A stretch of 64,000 bases of DNA. Source: Syngnathus acus (lineage: Eukaryota; Chordata; Actinopteri; Syngnathiformes; Syngnathidae). The stretch lies in the NCBI RefSeq assembly GCF_901709675.1, contig NC_051087.1:1320001-1384000 (forward strand). The letters are read 5' to 3'. Numbering within the stretch: position 1 is the stretch's first letter; each line of letters starts with the position of its first letter. Shown in pieces: positions 23,301 through 36,500 of the stretch. The notes under the pieces are model-generated. The model searched no databases. It had not been told where the DNA came from and worked only from the letters and a program-made list of their open reading frames with translations. A program made the position numbers and the translations under genes.

Positions 23301-26300
23301 TCAAATTCCTTTTTTTTTTCTTTCTAAGAGATCACACAAAAGTCCACTGACCTGATATGAAAGCAGCCCGTGGGCTGATGTGTTTATAAATAGCGTGTTT
23401 TCTACGTTGCCCTCCTCGGATGGGAGGAAAATGAGTTTAAAAGATGTTTTCCCTCTGGGGGGGATGACCTGGAACAAAAACAAAATAAAGCAAATGTCAC
23501 TTCAAGAGGCCGGAGAATGGAGAGTCAAGGAGATATGAAGCAGGCTCGCTCACTCACTCTTCTGTGCGAGGAAGGTATGTGAAAGTGCCTGCTGGACGTA
23601 AACATAGACAGCAGCGTCACGGGAAGCTCCTGGCTGGGGTTGTGGACATTTATGGTTTCGGCTCTCGGCAGCCACAGCGGCCTAAGGAAGAGACCACGGA
23701 CAATGAGTGATGAAACCACAGCCGGGAAATATTTGATATGTGAAGAAAAAAAAAACATTTGTCAGGTTTTGGGCATTTGTGTAGAGCAGGAAGTGTGTGA
23801 CTTACTGATTACCGAACTTTAATATCGGCGGTTGGAAGTGCAACGGCCTCCCAACCTCCGAATGAAATGCGGACGAGCTATTGGAGAGAAGAACGACGTG
23901 TTACAGGAGAGTTACAGAAATTTGGCATGAGAAATAGTTGGCAACTTATGCGGCAAATTAGCCACATTTTGCTGACGTCCCAAGTAGCTGCGGCTAATGG
24001 TTAACGTACGCTAAGCGCAGCTGCACAGTTCCTTCACTGGCACTTCCTTTAAACAGAGTGAGCAGTCCACACATGGTTAGAAATGCACACGAGGTTGAGA
24101 GAGAGAGAGAGGGGGGGGGGGGTGGGGTGCTAACTGCGCATATCCCCTTGTTCGAAACGGGGAAGAGTCATAGTGAAAGTAAAAGCAGTTCCTTGCACAC
24201 CGACGGTAATCTGGCACAAGTTGTGAGGCGGTGAAGATAACAAAGACGAGGTGCTAAATGATGTCGACATCAAGCTGAGAAGGAAAAGACTTTTTCTCGG
24301 CAGCATTTTTTATCTCACGCCCACTTGCAGCACTCCCTCTCCCCTTGGGGCAAATAATTGCATATGAACGACGTGCTGCTGTTTTGGTTAGCAGCAGCGC
24401 GTGAGTGAGAGAGCGGCCAAGGGTTGTGCCCACCGTCTCAGGTGACGGAGGCGCTAATTGCCGCCTCTCCGCTCGGCCGATAAGACGGGCACGCGAGAGG
24501 TCACGCGACCCAGGAAGCGTCAAGGTCAATGAGCCGCTTGTCACCTCCCCGAGGTTAAAAGCAGACACCCGGCGCCGCTCGGCAGCTTTGGACGGGAACG
24601 AGAATGTCTTTTGGGTGAGGTGAGAAGACTTTTAGAATTTGAATTATGGTGATTTTTCCTTTTCTTATTGACTTTTGGTCGTTTTATGAAGTTTTCAGAG
24701 CCAGTTTGTTAGTTCTTATTAGTTCTAATAAAGCCCGGTGGCATCCCTTGACTGTGTCACGGTTTCAAACAAAGTCTTGGCTGTCAAGCCCAGGGTTAAG
24801 GCTTTCACACTTGGGTCAGGCGTGGCTTCGAGTTTTAACAAGGGCTGCGCTTTAAAAAAAACATTTTCATTTCAAGCATGTCGAAACTAATCTCCGAAAC
24901 CACTTTACAAGGTCATTAAGGTTTCCAGACAGGTTTAGCGTTTCAAAGTAGTGTCACCCCATTTGAAGTTCATGAGAAAACCCAAGAGATGCCCCCGGGG
25001 ATGGATTCATCGTGATGCTGATTGTTGATATTTCCATCGATGGAGAAAAAAAAAAGCATTCTCTTGCAGGGGGAGCAGCTGGGAACGATGGACGTCCCCT
25101 CCATTTTCTTTTAAGGACTTCTAAAATTAGTCAGGAATTCTGTTCTGTGCCTCTCTCTTACCCACGGCCCCCAAACTCCCACCGTAACCCCCCCCCCACC
25201 AATATAAACAACATAGCCTGAATGCAGGGCAAGGCCCGTCGCAAACACAATTACAAGCAGAACGCAGCACATTGAGAAATATTTGGAATATGCAAAAAAA
25301 TAATAATAATACAAAAAGGCTTGGCAACTTGCTTTTGGTCTTATTCAAAACATCGTTGTGCACCAAATATGAAAAAATAACTCGTTTATGGTCTTTTTTT
25401 GTGGTGCAAGAATGGAATTTGGATCAAGAACTGGTTTATTCAGAAACAGGTGAGCGAGCTTTTTTCTAATTCAAAACAACAAGCCGCAGTTTGATCACAG
25501 GCCAAGTGAGAATGAAGAACCTGCTTTGACATTCTTTGTGTCTTGCTCCCATGTCGACGGGGTGTATTTAGGGTTAGCGTTACGTCTGCCAGCTAGTTTT
25601 GCAGGCAATCCCACAAATTGTTAACCAACCTACCTGTCTTGAAGTGGAAGCTCATCTTTTCTTGGCCCCTTTTCCATCTACGAACGAGAGAGAATTGTTA
25701 AGACAATCATATGGTGTCAAAACGGTGATATATTTTGGGGGGGCAAAAAATTTGGAATCCAGTCAGAGGGCAAAAAAACTATTTTGTCACATCCTAATGG
25801 ATGAAGTGAGCACAAGAGCAGCTGATGTCGCGCAACAATGACAACTTGTGTTGTCGCTGCCTGCAAATATGCTGAAGATGCAGAAAAGTATTTCCCCGTT
25901 GACAATGGAGGAAAGTTTTGAAGTCAAGCACGCCAATCGACCGCCATTTTGCTCGCATGTCTAAGCAATTTAACCGGTGGGAAAACATGTTGCATGCATA
26001 TTAACATTTAATTATATGCAGCGAAAGTTTTAATTAGCATTTAACCCCCACTAATTGTCATAAGAACACGCCTGAAAACATGTGTAACAAGGTGGACGAC
26101 TCACGCACGAGTCTAGTATTTACAAAAGACCCCGCCCCCCTTCCAAATTCCACACCTCCCTCAGGTACGACAGTCAGCTGGCAACTTCACTGGAAGTTAT
26201 TGGTTCACGTGCGCTTGCGTAATCGCTCACTCACACATTTTATGGTTAAATTACACTCATTTTTTGGTATCATAATTTACATTCAGCTATCATTCAAGGA

Positions 26301-27565
26301 TATTAAATAGCAAAAATACTAATAGTTTCTATATTTAGCTAAATTGAATAATCCCACGTGTGTCGGCAAACATTTCCAATATAACCCTAACCCAATAATA
26401 TTAAAAGCGGATCTTTATTGCTCCTTTACAAAGTTATGATAACGAATCAAACAACCGTTATTAAAAACCATCATGGCTGTAAACAGTATTGCACAATGAT
26501 GGTGAGCAGAATCAACTTTGTTTCATCAAAACCAGTATGTACATGTGTTCCTAATATTGTGGAGTTGCAAAGTGTCGTGGGGTCGCCTGCCTCCATGTGT
26601 AATTGCACCCTCCATAATGGAGTGCACAAACTGGAACATGGGGTGCGGCGTGCAGCCGCATGGTGGAGGGGGGCACTTGGCTCCGTTTACATGGCATGTA
26701 TCCGACATTTGCATCATTTACACATGCATAATGAGCATGCAAAAGTAAAATTGCGATCATCGTCAATGGAGTGCGCGGACAATAGAGGGGGGGGGGGGGG
26801 AGAACCGTGCAAATGTGCAGCGGACAAGCCAAACAATAGATGTCACACACGTGCTCCCGATTGGAACTCTTTTTGATGGTAAAATTAATGAAGAAACAAA
26901 TGACTTCCGAAAAACAATATTTGCACACGTGCATAAATAAATAAGCAGTTGTATTTACCTGCAGCGGGACAAGCGTGTCTGCATCCTCCGGCTGCCAGAC
27001 CTCGACCACGCTGGTGGCCATTTGACTCAGAGCTTTTGAATGGGCGAGAAAAACAACACATCAGATCAGATGTGAGCTGGGAAGTTTATTTAGCGGCGCT
27101 CGAGAGATGTATCGGCGGTTTTTAAAGTAGCTCATAGTAAACTGTATTCGCATAAAGAAGCGACAATTGTGACGTGACTTGGCATCGCTTTGACAAAGAC
27201 TCGCTAGTTAGCAGGAAGCGTTAGCAAGGCGGCTAACCCAACTTGCTCACACAAATAAACCTTTGTGTTGCGTTTGTTTGATCAACTAATCTAAGCGATT
27301 AGTGTTGAACAATATAATAATGAGTCTGTGGGTGTAAATAGAGCGATGAAGGGGGCTATTAAAGCCCCATTTGAGGCTGCTGTCAAATCAACATTTGGCG
27401 TACTTGACATGACGAGAGGAGGAAAAAAAATGAAGACGGACCTTGTCTCTGGGCTCCTCCGTACTGCACGCACGGTAAGATTAAGTGTAATATTCCCAGT
27501 AGTACGTTGAGCCACGTCTTCCGGTGACAATAGCTGCCCTGCTGGAAGTCCTGCGGCCCCGCCAT
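16049..27565 (-). CDS. tmem131l: Transmembrane protein 131-like
   Basis: 34 coding exons, 4629 nt, 1542 aa, frame intact. Exons: 27442-27565, 26959-27032, 25634-25677, 23806-23877, 23558-23681, 23352-23468, 23112-23216, 22440-22517, 22190-22343, 21736-21794, 21548-21653, 21379-21475, 21177-21321, 20933-21103, 20799-20868, 20604-20727, 20452-20521, 20274-20383, 20137-20206, 19928-20061, 19675-19817, 19417-19609, 19148-19333, 18918-19067, 18302-18818, 18050-18174, 17806-17975, 17534-17716, 17370-17448, 17163-17263, 16939-17077, 16776-16846, 16559-16698, 16049-16432. It has a signal-like N-terminus, a long luminal part with PapD-like folds ([28 protein letters not shown] ... [14 protein letters not shown]), one membrane helix near residues 845-870 and a cytosolic tail with [20 protein letters not shown] and ending SGYCGDV. 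These blocks match TMEM131L, not TMEM131. The TMEM131 family acts in collagen export, and TMEM131L is reported to damp Wnt signalling. Exon 3 is only 44 nt and was found by phase. Confidence 0.95.
17300..17330. repeat. Poly-G tract (about 31 G) in a tmem131l intron
   Basis: An uninterrupted run of G between coding exons 29 and 30 of tmem131l. It could form a G-quadruplex and is error-prone in assembly. Confidence 0.95.
24110..24122. repeat. GA repeat followed by poly-G tract
   Basis: Directly after a short (GA)n run comes a 13-G stretch, in tmem131l intron 3. Confidence 0.85.
26787..26800. repeat. Poly-G tract in tmem131l intron 2
   Basis: Fourteen consecutive G in the intron between coding exons 2 and 3. 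Confidence 0.9.
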
Positions 27566-28510
27566 GCCTTGTGTTCCGCCACACTACCGCCGCAGCGCTC
27601 GATCTCTCGGGCCACAACAGCAACAGCCGCTTGCTCAACCCCCGCCAGCGAGTACTCCCTCCCTCTTTCCGTGGACTCCACACGCGCATGCGCAGTGGCG
27701 CGCGCACGACTACATCGCCGACAAGTTGGCGACGTGGTCGGCCAAAGTGAACGCGAAAAACGGCACAATAATAAAAAAAAATAATGTCACGTCGTCCATG
27801 AATTTTCAACTCATCATGGGAACACGTGACAGTCCACAAATAATCACACACTTTTCAACAACACACATAGAATTCCTCAATCCAAATTTTGGAAATTCCG
27901 ATTCACATTTTTCCAGAATTCCAATCATTCAAATATCGTGACGATCGGCTCTGCAGACAGGTTGGGCAAGCACACACATGAACAAACACACGAGCGTGTC
28001 AGGTGGGTGTGTCCAAACAAACTTGCACTCAGGCATTTATTGACATTTTTCCCTCTCTCTCGCGCTACTTCATAAGGGCAGCACATTTTCAACAAACAAA
28101 CGTGAACAGCGTGCAGCTACAAAGCCCCCCGACGCATCGTGAAGCGTCAAGAAAAGTCGTCCACATCTTTTACGACACAAGCAGTTCTGTTCTGCTTCTC
28201 AGAAGACACCAGGAGTCATCGCTGACGTGCCGCGACAGACCATTTTGTTGGCTCAAACAGAAACATGACTTGTACGGGCCTGGCGTGGAAACGGACAAAC
28301 ATTTGCAGAGGCAAAGAGGAACTCAATAGAAAATGGCTGAATAACGACAAAAGAACTCCTCAGGAAGTCCATTTTTTTTAGACTAACAGGTGCAAGCTGT
28401 TTTCTGACAGCAAGCCCACAAAACGGATGCCCTTGTTTTGTCTGGCTTCGCCCAAAAAGTCAAATATGGGGCGAGGAGATCCATCTGGCAAAAGTGAAGG
28501 ACCGAGTCAG
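27566..28510. other. Intergenic: tmem131l promoter and mnd1 3' flank
   Basis: CpG-rich sequence at about 27540-27760, directly upstream of the tmem131l start, is the probable promoter. The rest, up to the mnd1 stop, shows no exon and probably includes mnd1 3' UTR. Confidence 0.45.
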
Positions 28511-31500
28511 TCAGTCCAGGTAGTCAAAGTCCTCGGGGATCCCGAAGGCTTGATCGATGCGGCTGTCATCAAACGTAAACTTTTTCTTAATCCAAGATTT
28601 GATGGCGAAAACATTGTCTAGAAATACAAAAAAAATAAAATGTATACGCCTCGTCAGCTTATTCAGCAAACTTTTTAGGCAGCAAACTGAATTGTGTCCT
28701 TCACTTGCGGACTCTTGTTTACTTTCTGTTTCTCCAGCAACCCATTTAGGCGGCAAAGAAGTCCAGCTAGGGTTTTGCCAACAATCAATGGAATCCTGTT
28801 TACATTTTGTCCCATCTTCTATAGTGACCCTTTTCGGCAGCCTTGGTTGACCAAAATAGTCAACGGTCAGCACGGTTACACTTGAGGAATCGACAATAGG
28901 CCACAGAAAAACAGAGAGCGAGCCTGCATGTGTCAATTGTTTCACAAGCGGCATTTGCGGTCCCTGGAAATAAATTGCGAGCAGGGCGTGGCGGAAAATT
29001 CCCCATAAATGTCTCACCTGTCCACCTGGAGACGGCTTCTTTGGCCACGACGTTTGATTTTCCTGCAAAACGTGTAAAGGCAAACTGGTTAGTGGATTAC
29101 TCACGGCGACAACAAATAAATCATAACGATAACCATTTTATTAGGTCACCAAACAATATGGATTATTCAAGCAATTAACGATCAGACCTCGGCTAATTAT
29201 ATCTTCGATAAGTGGGAACAAGATAATGTACGACTGTCGCATTGTTTTTCATTATTTATTTGAAATGAATACGGTGCAACAAAAAAAAAAAAAAATCCTC
29301 ACTGTTTTGCAATCTAGGTCTGAATTTATCTGACTGGCTTTTTTCGTTCCACCAACTCCAAATAGTAAAGAAAAACCATGAAGCTGCAGGAACTTGAGGT
29401 AAAACCGCATCCAAAGTGTGCAAGTGTTTATCGTGGATGCTTAAAGTCTGTCTGTCAATCATGCGAGGTGAACATTACGTTCCCTCGCAAGTCGTGTAAT
29501 TGATGCTTCGCACGAAGTTGCCGTCTTCTACACGACATGCCTTCAAATAGACGCTTTGACCCGATTCGCCACGTTTTGTCATCCATTGGAGAAAAATAAA
29601 TTAATGCCCCATGGCGTTGTAGGAAGTGTAATAATCTCAAAGTTTATTAGGGTAGTTTGTGATAAATAGTCGCAAGGTGCGTTGTACTCTTACATCATCA
29701 ACGCCGACCTCAAGTAGACTCTTGAATACTGCAAATGCCATGCCACTGAGGTGTGCCATCAATTATAACTCAAATAAACGCCCTTCAAGAAAAATAGGGC
29801 TAGTTCACGGAAATAACCTCAGTTTTTATAATCCTTCTAATAGATGTCGTTAATATAATAGACGCCTCATTTGAATAGACGCTCCACCTAACAAACAATC
29901 CCAATGGTGGTTATGTACCATTTGTTTTCCACTTACTTTGTACTTTAGCATATATTTTTGGCTTTACAACGGAAAGAAACATCTGCAAAAATTGGCAGAT
30001 TTTTTTTGTGGGGTCTGGAAAGTTTGGATGTCATTATCGTTGACTTATTCTGATATATGTTAAAAAAAAATAAAAAATAAGCAAAACATCTCCCCCAAAA
30101 AATATCTGCCAATATTTTTTTTGCAGATTTTAAGATACTTAATATCGGGCCAGGCGAGAACTCACTCATCTGTTCGACAACTTGCGGGTCACACTCCTCG
30201 TACTTGTCCAACTCGGTCTGCAGCTGAGCTCGCTCGTCTTTCAGCGCTTGAAGTTCCTTCAGCATGGTGCTTCTCTCTTTCTGCGCACACACATAGTGAT
30301 TCAGCTTGTGAACATACTAAAAAGTTTGGCATGATAAAAAAGATTCTTTGTTACTGTATCCTGCCGTCCTTCTTTGGCTTTTCCAATGGCGTCCTGCAGG
30401 GAGGTTTGCCGCTGCTTTGCCTCAGACACCTTTTGAGCGAAGACAATCCTGAATTAGAAGATTGCACACACTATGAACTAAACATAAGGGTTATCATAAA
30501 TACATTTGAGTACTATCAAACCTCATTCATGATCTATTTTTCTATAAGTGTGCTCACTTGTTTGTCCAGCTCCTCCAGTTTCAGTTCGCGAGCGTGCAGA
30601 GCTTTGCTGGGGAAGGCCCAGTAGTAGTTGGACGTGCCTATGCGCTCACAGTCCACCATGTTGTCGTCCACCAGGCTCTTCAGCACATCCTTCACCGTCA
30701 TGGCCTCTGAAAGACATCAAAGACACAACATGATTGGTTGTAGTAGTAGTAGCTTACTAAAGAAGTGAGGCATGTTTAGCTTTTTCACAATAATAAGAAT
30801 ACAAACATGCATTTTGCAATGTAGCATATTAGCTTTTTTTTTTTTAAATATTTTTTAATTTGGCTATAAGCAGTGGCTCACTACTTTCTACACGTGTATG
30901 TCAGTTACCAATGTTAAAATGCGGCATAAAACGTCTTTGCAGTCAATAAAACTATAATAAATGCGTGTGCCTCTCTAACACCAACAAAGCAAAAACATCT
31001 GCGGCCTGTCAGCCACTTGGAGAGAATGTAGCGGAGCCAGAATGACATCTGAAATGTGACACTTTGAGAGAGAAAAAAAAAATGGCAGCGTTCTGTTCAG
31101 AGCTACACTAGCTCGGAAGGACTGCAGAAAAAAAACTCTTCCCCATCGTCATTAAGTAACAACATCATGCCCGAGTAAGGAGCGCCAAAACATGTGCTTT
31201 TGATCACAGCCCGGCCCGAACATCTACATTGTTATTGTTGAAGTAAAGGCGCTTTTACACACTGGAGTGCTGTGGTTTCGCTACATAGTGTAGCACTGCT
31301 GCTTAAAAGAGTCTCTGGCTCACTTGTAAAAAGGAGGGAGGGAAGCCCATAGCAATTTGTACTTGATTAAAAGGCTTTATTTGGGGCGAGGTCCAATCAT
31401 GGATTTTTAACTTACGGATTCCCTTTGTTTTGGGGGCAATCTTCTCAATATCTTTCAGCTGAAAAACGTCCTTCTACAAAAAAGAAAACAGTTTTGTGAT

Positions 31501-32156
31501 TTATTTTGGAGACAACAACCTTCTTTTTGTATAAATCACAAAATATTACTGACGGTTTCAAAGAAAATCTCCATCATGCGACTTCTCTTCTCCTCAAAAC
31601 TTAATCCTTTCTTTTTGGACTGAAACACAGTGATGATAACACAAATGTCAAAATCACAAATAATACATTCAAAATCACAAATATTGCAATACACATTATT
31701 TATGGTTGACCTTGTACTAAGGAGGCTCAGAAGAAGTAACAAAACTGTGGAAACTTCAACCTACTAAATTTAAACCTTGTACAAAAAGCCCCTTAATAAT
31801 TATAAAACTAATTTAACAAAAGTATTTTTATTATTATTTAATATTACGTTGAAAATATAAACTCATCCACTTGGGACGTAAAACGAAATTCAGTGTCGGG
31901 ACGACAATCTTTACGACATGCAGCATCCATTTACGACGACTGTCCAATCCGCAACAATTTTCTCAGAATGTTTGACCTTATCAATACTTTTTACAGTCCA
32001 TTAACATAAGAAATAATTTCAACAATTCAATAATATAAGCCGTTAGAGTAAAACGTTTGAATTTGTTGTAAGTTTATTCTTTAACATATCACTTAAGTGG
32101 AATTCCAGCTCGAACCTCGTCCAAACGTTACAAGGGACAAGAAAATAACTCACCAT
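28511..32156 (-). CDS. mnd1: Meiotic nuclear division protein 1
   Basis: Eight coding exons: 32154-32156 (only the ATG), 31554-31619, 31416-31473, 30558-30706, about 30356-30430, 30166-30280, 29018-29062, 28511-28617. Together they encode 205 aa, the same length as human MND1. MND1 pairs with HOP2 (PSMC3IP) to stimulate DMC1/RAD51 strand exchange in meiotic homologous recombination. Visible features: [19 protein letters not shown] at the N-terminus, a winged-helix region with [15 protein letters not shown], a central coiled coil, CDPQVVEQM, and the conserved end [12 protein letters not shown] first exon holding only the start codon is unusual but the ATG with its GTGAGT donor is clear. The ends of the 75-nt exon may be off by one base. 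The mnd1-tmem131l order matches human 4q31.3. Confidence 0.95.
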
Positions 32157-33598
32157 TTTGATGGGCAGGCCACCTACAAACGTCCACCACCTCTAATGTG
32201 TGACAAATCTTCGTTAAATCGTGTTTTGTGGTATTAGTCTTGTCTGATTTTGTTTGTTTTTAGCTCCAAATGAAAATCAAGCCTCGAAATGCCTCTGAAA
32301 TTCCCGCGGAACTCTGTCAAATGACCGCCCTGTGTTGTGTTCACGTGTATCTTGGAAATTATGAAACCTTCAATATGGCTACGACGCAGCTATTTCTGTG
32401 TTGGAGAATGTGTCAGAAAGAAAAGTTCTTGTCTTGTCAGAAAGAAATCTTCTTGTCTTGGCGTTTTCACAAAGCATACATGTTCTTCCCCAATCCATGT
32501 TTAGATGATCAAAATCACGTAAAAGGACTGATTGTTGTTGTGAATTAAACGTTTTCCGATGACAGTGAAGGCACCTTTGCATTTGTTGAATTCTACTGCT
32601 TATTAAAAAAAAAAAAAAGTTAAAAATAAGATAAAATAAATTTATAATAGTTGTAATATTCCAACAAAAGTATATATAAAATATCAAAATGCTACAATAG
32701 TATGTTTTCATGTCAATTACAACTATTTAGCACACATCACATCATAAAAATAAGAGGACATCAAAACATCCTTTTTTATTGTCCGCTGGACATTTTAATT
32801 CCATTCAAAATGAAAAGAAACAACAAAAAATGTAATAATTTAATAGGAATGTGTAGAAAAAAAATTCTCAGAAACTGTGCAACCATGTGTCTGTACTGTC
32901 AAACTATTGACTTGCTACAATTTACTTTGTTAGTACGCAAGTGTAAAATGTTTATTTTTGAAGGTGCAGACGTCACAATATAGCAGATTGCACTTAGTGA
33001 CTCAGTAGCACGTGACTTAGTTTGTTTTGGATTGCCCCTTGGATTGACGCTTAATAAAGAGCCATGCGTATATTTAGCGTTGTCGTATCGTACTGTTACG
33101 TCGCGGACGTGCACATATTTACTTTGGAACTTGAGTGTATTATCCGAAGAAATATAACAAGACTTTCTCCGCAACAGCGTTAGTTTTTTTTAGCTTTGTA
33201 TTACGGCTTAGCGCTTAAAATCTGAGAATGAAATTATTACATCACATTGAAAATATTCTCATGATATTTATTGTCGTTTGACTATGATTTTGTTTCCCCC
33301 CCCCAATATTTCTTTTCATATATTTTTTTTCCCTTTTCATTGTGGCACCTATACTTCTTCATACAATACTTTATAAGTAATCCGGCAAAATGTAAATACT
33401 GACTTTTTTCTTTTTTGGTCACTGCAATTCAGAATAGCTGTGATGGAATGTGTACGTTGGTTTGAAGTGATTCCTAAAAGGACAAAGAAAACAGGAAGTC
33501 CCAGTGGCACAAATAGCGCACAACAGGTGAAGGTGAATGAGTGCAAATCTGCTCCTTACGTAAGTGTGTGTGATCATTTGTATTCAGTGCATGTGGGG
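32157..33598. other. Intergenic: mnd1 promoter side and trim2 3' flank
   Basis: AT-rich with no supported exon. Sequence just above 32156 should hold the mnd1 promoter. Sequence below 33599 is trim2 3' UTR, which is long in other vertebrates. Confidence 0.4.
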
Positions 33599-36500
33599 CT
33601 ACTGCAGGTAGCGGTAGACTTTGAAGCAGTGGTTTCCCGAGTCAGCCACCACCACGTGTCCATCCGAAGTGAGCGCCAGACCTTGAGGGCCGTACAGCGG
33701 GTCGGCCGACGTGTTGATGTAGGATAGGAAGGACCCGCTGCCGTCAAACACCTGACACAAAACAAGAACAATCCTTCAAATGAGAAAATAAAAAGTAATT
33801 ACAATGCAGAAATATGCTAACTGGCCTGTATCCTGCTGTTGCCCCAGTCGGCCACGATGATGTTCCCGTTAACATCCACGGCCACCCCGGTGGGGGCGTT
33901 GAACTGACCGTTCCCTTCGCCGTTGGAGCCGAACTTCAAGAGGAACTCGCCCTCCGTGTTGAACACCTGCGGCGCATTTGTCCACAATTCCTTCCCGATC
34001 GATCGCAAATCTGTGCGGCGATGACGTACCTTGACTGAGTGGTTGTGAAAATCTGTTATGATGATTTCGTTGTTGTTGTTGACGGCAGCAAAGTGAGGTC
34101 CTGAATGGGGAAAAGAAAAGAAATCAAAAGAAGTTGAAAGGCTGAAAACTCAAAATTGTTTTACGGGTGTTACGCAATTTTTTTCGTTCACGTTGGCCGT
34201 CACCTGCAAACTGCTTGTCGCCGTTGCCACGGTTACCAAACTTGGTGACCATCTTGCCGTTGATCTGGAAAATAAAGACGCAGCAGGCCTTGTTGTCCAC
34301 CACGATCACGTGACCGTTCCTGTCCACCGACACGCCCTTGGGGCCCATCAGCTTGCCCGAGCCGATCTTGTTCTACAGAACAAAACAAAAAAGCCATCCA
34401 GATTATTGTTCTTGCCACCAAAGCACTACAGTTGTCGAAATAAAGCTTCTCAAGTGATAGGTGCTTGGTACGTTGCCCGGCTCACCTTAAATTTACCGTC
34501 GGCGGAGAAGATGCTGACCCACTTGTTGTCATAGTCGGCGATGATGATGTCTCCGCTGGGGTGGACGGCTACGCCCGTGGGCCGCTGCAGCTGACCGGGC
34601 GTTCTGCCCCGGACCCCGAAACGACTCCGGAACAGGCCTTCGTTGGAGAAAATCTAATATAAAAATAACAGCAGTAAAATAAAGATTTTATTTTATTTTT
34701 TTGAAATCAATCAATAAATAAATAGTATAGGGCTCAAAATTGAAACGGTGTAGAATTGTACCTGCACGCACTGGTTGTTGCTGTCTGCAATGAGCACTTT
34801 GCCCGCACATGTGGACACGCCCTGCAAATTGGTGAACTCGCCTTTGTTTCGCCCTTTGCTGCCTGCGCAGATGCAAAACGCTCTTGAACGTTCATCAAAA
34901 TGTCCAACGCAAACAAAATGCGTACCGATTCGGAAGATGAGGTCGTCCTCGATGGGGTTCTCTTTCCTGCGGCCGGTGCTGTACATGCTGGCGGGCCTCT
35001 TGATGGCCCGCTGCTTGACATGCCCGCTGCTGCCCGGCGACTTGAGCCTCTTCTTGACGCCGTCGGAGGCGACCGAAGCGTCGGCCGACTTGCTGGCCTT
35101 GGTCCTGAAGGGGCTGCCTTTGATATGCTCCTCGTACAGGCGCAGGGACAGCGTGAAGGTGCCTTCTTTGGGGGCGGTGAACAGGTACTCGTAGGTGCCG
35201 TTCTTGTTGTCCAGGATCTCGCCGTCGCCTTTGCTGCCGTCGGCCGCCGAGATCTCCGCCGTCAGGACGGCGTTGCCCATCTTGCAAAGGCCGCCGTCTT
35301 TATCCTGAGCAAAAGGCAAACGTGGGTTGATTTTGTGACATTTGAGGCATCCCCCATTTAATCCCTGATTGCAATTTTGTAAAATTAACCAAGAGAATTT
35401 TACGTTGTGAATTTAAAACACAATGCATTGGCTGATTGTATTGTACTGCCCCCTTGTGGCCAAAACAGACACATCAGAAAGGGGAGCGCAAATTGTTTTT
35501 TTTTTGTTTTGCATTATATTCAATATGTTAATACGATCTGTTTTTACAAAGAACAATATTATTTTCCTTTCCCACCTTGGTAGTGACGGTGATGGAGGTG
35601 GGCACGCCCGCCACGCAGTGCCGCAAACCCTCGCCGGTGGCCACCGTCTCGGACGCCACGGCGTTGGTGGTGACCACGCTACCCAGGTTGTGAATGGACT
35701 TCTTCACGCCCTCCGTCTCCAGGCGGAAGTCCAGTTGGTCGTTCTCGCCGGGCCGCAGGGGGAGCTCTTGAGCCGCCAGCTCCGCCAAACGCTCGCTCAT
35801 TTGCTTCCTGACCAGCAGAACCTCGGCCTCGCCGCCGTGGCTCAGGGCCTGCTCGGTGAAGTCGCAGCTGCTGCGGATGCCGTCCTGGCCTTGCAGCAAG
35901 CCGTCCAGCTGAGACTGCAGCACCTGCATGAGTGGTTATCAACTATTTTCCTTATGTAGTGTGTTTTAGTAAACAAGTTTACAAATGTAGTCTTCAATAA
36001 AACTCCCGTTTCAAAGTCAAAATCACACAAAAAAAAAGTTTACAATTAGTGCGCACATTTCGGTAAACAAAGACAATTGTGTCTCCATTCAACCGATTGT
36101 ACGTTTTAGGACAAGCAGCAGGGGGCAGCATTGTTCCATAGTGCTCTATTAATTACGTCAGCAAACCGGCTGGGACACAAACAAAAAACCGTCAGCACTC
36201 TTTTGGCGGCCAGAAGACTCGCTGTTTAGTTCTTTTTGGAAAACACCGACACTCAAAGACTATCAAAAACCCCAAAGAGGAGCACGAAATGATCATCCTT
36301 GGACGCCGTCTTGTTTTTGAAAGGACCGACGCAAACTCACGTGAATCAGCCTGTCACACTCGTCTTCTGGTTCACCGCCTGAGGCCATTGTGAATTTACG
36401 TCCAAGTACAAAAGCCCATTAGTGCTGCACGGTCTTTCCCCCTCCCCAAAGAGACCCCGAAACCCTTTGCAGGACTTTGTCCTCGGATGCAGTGCGACAC

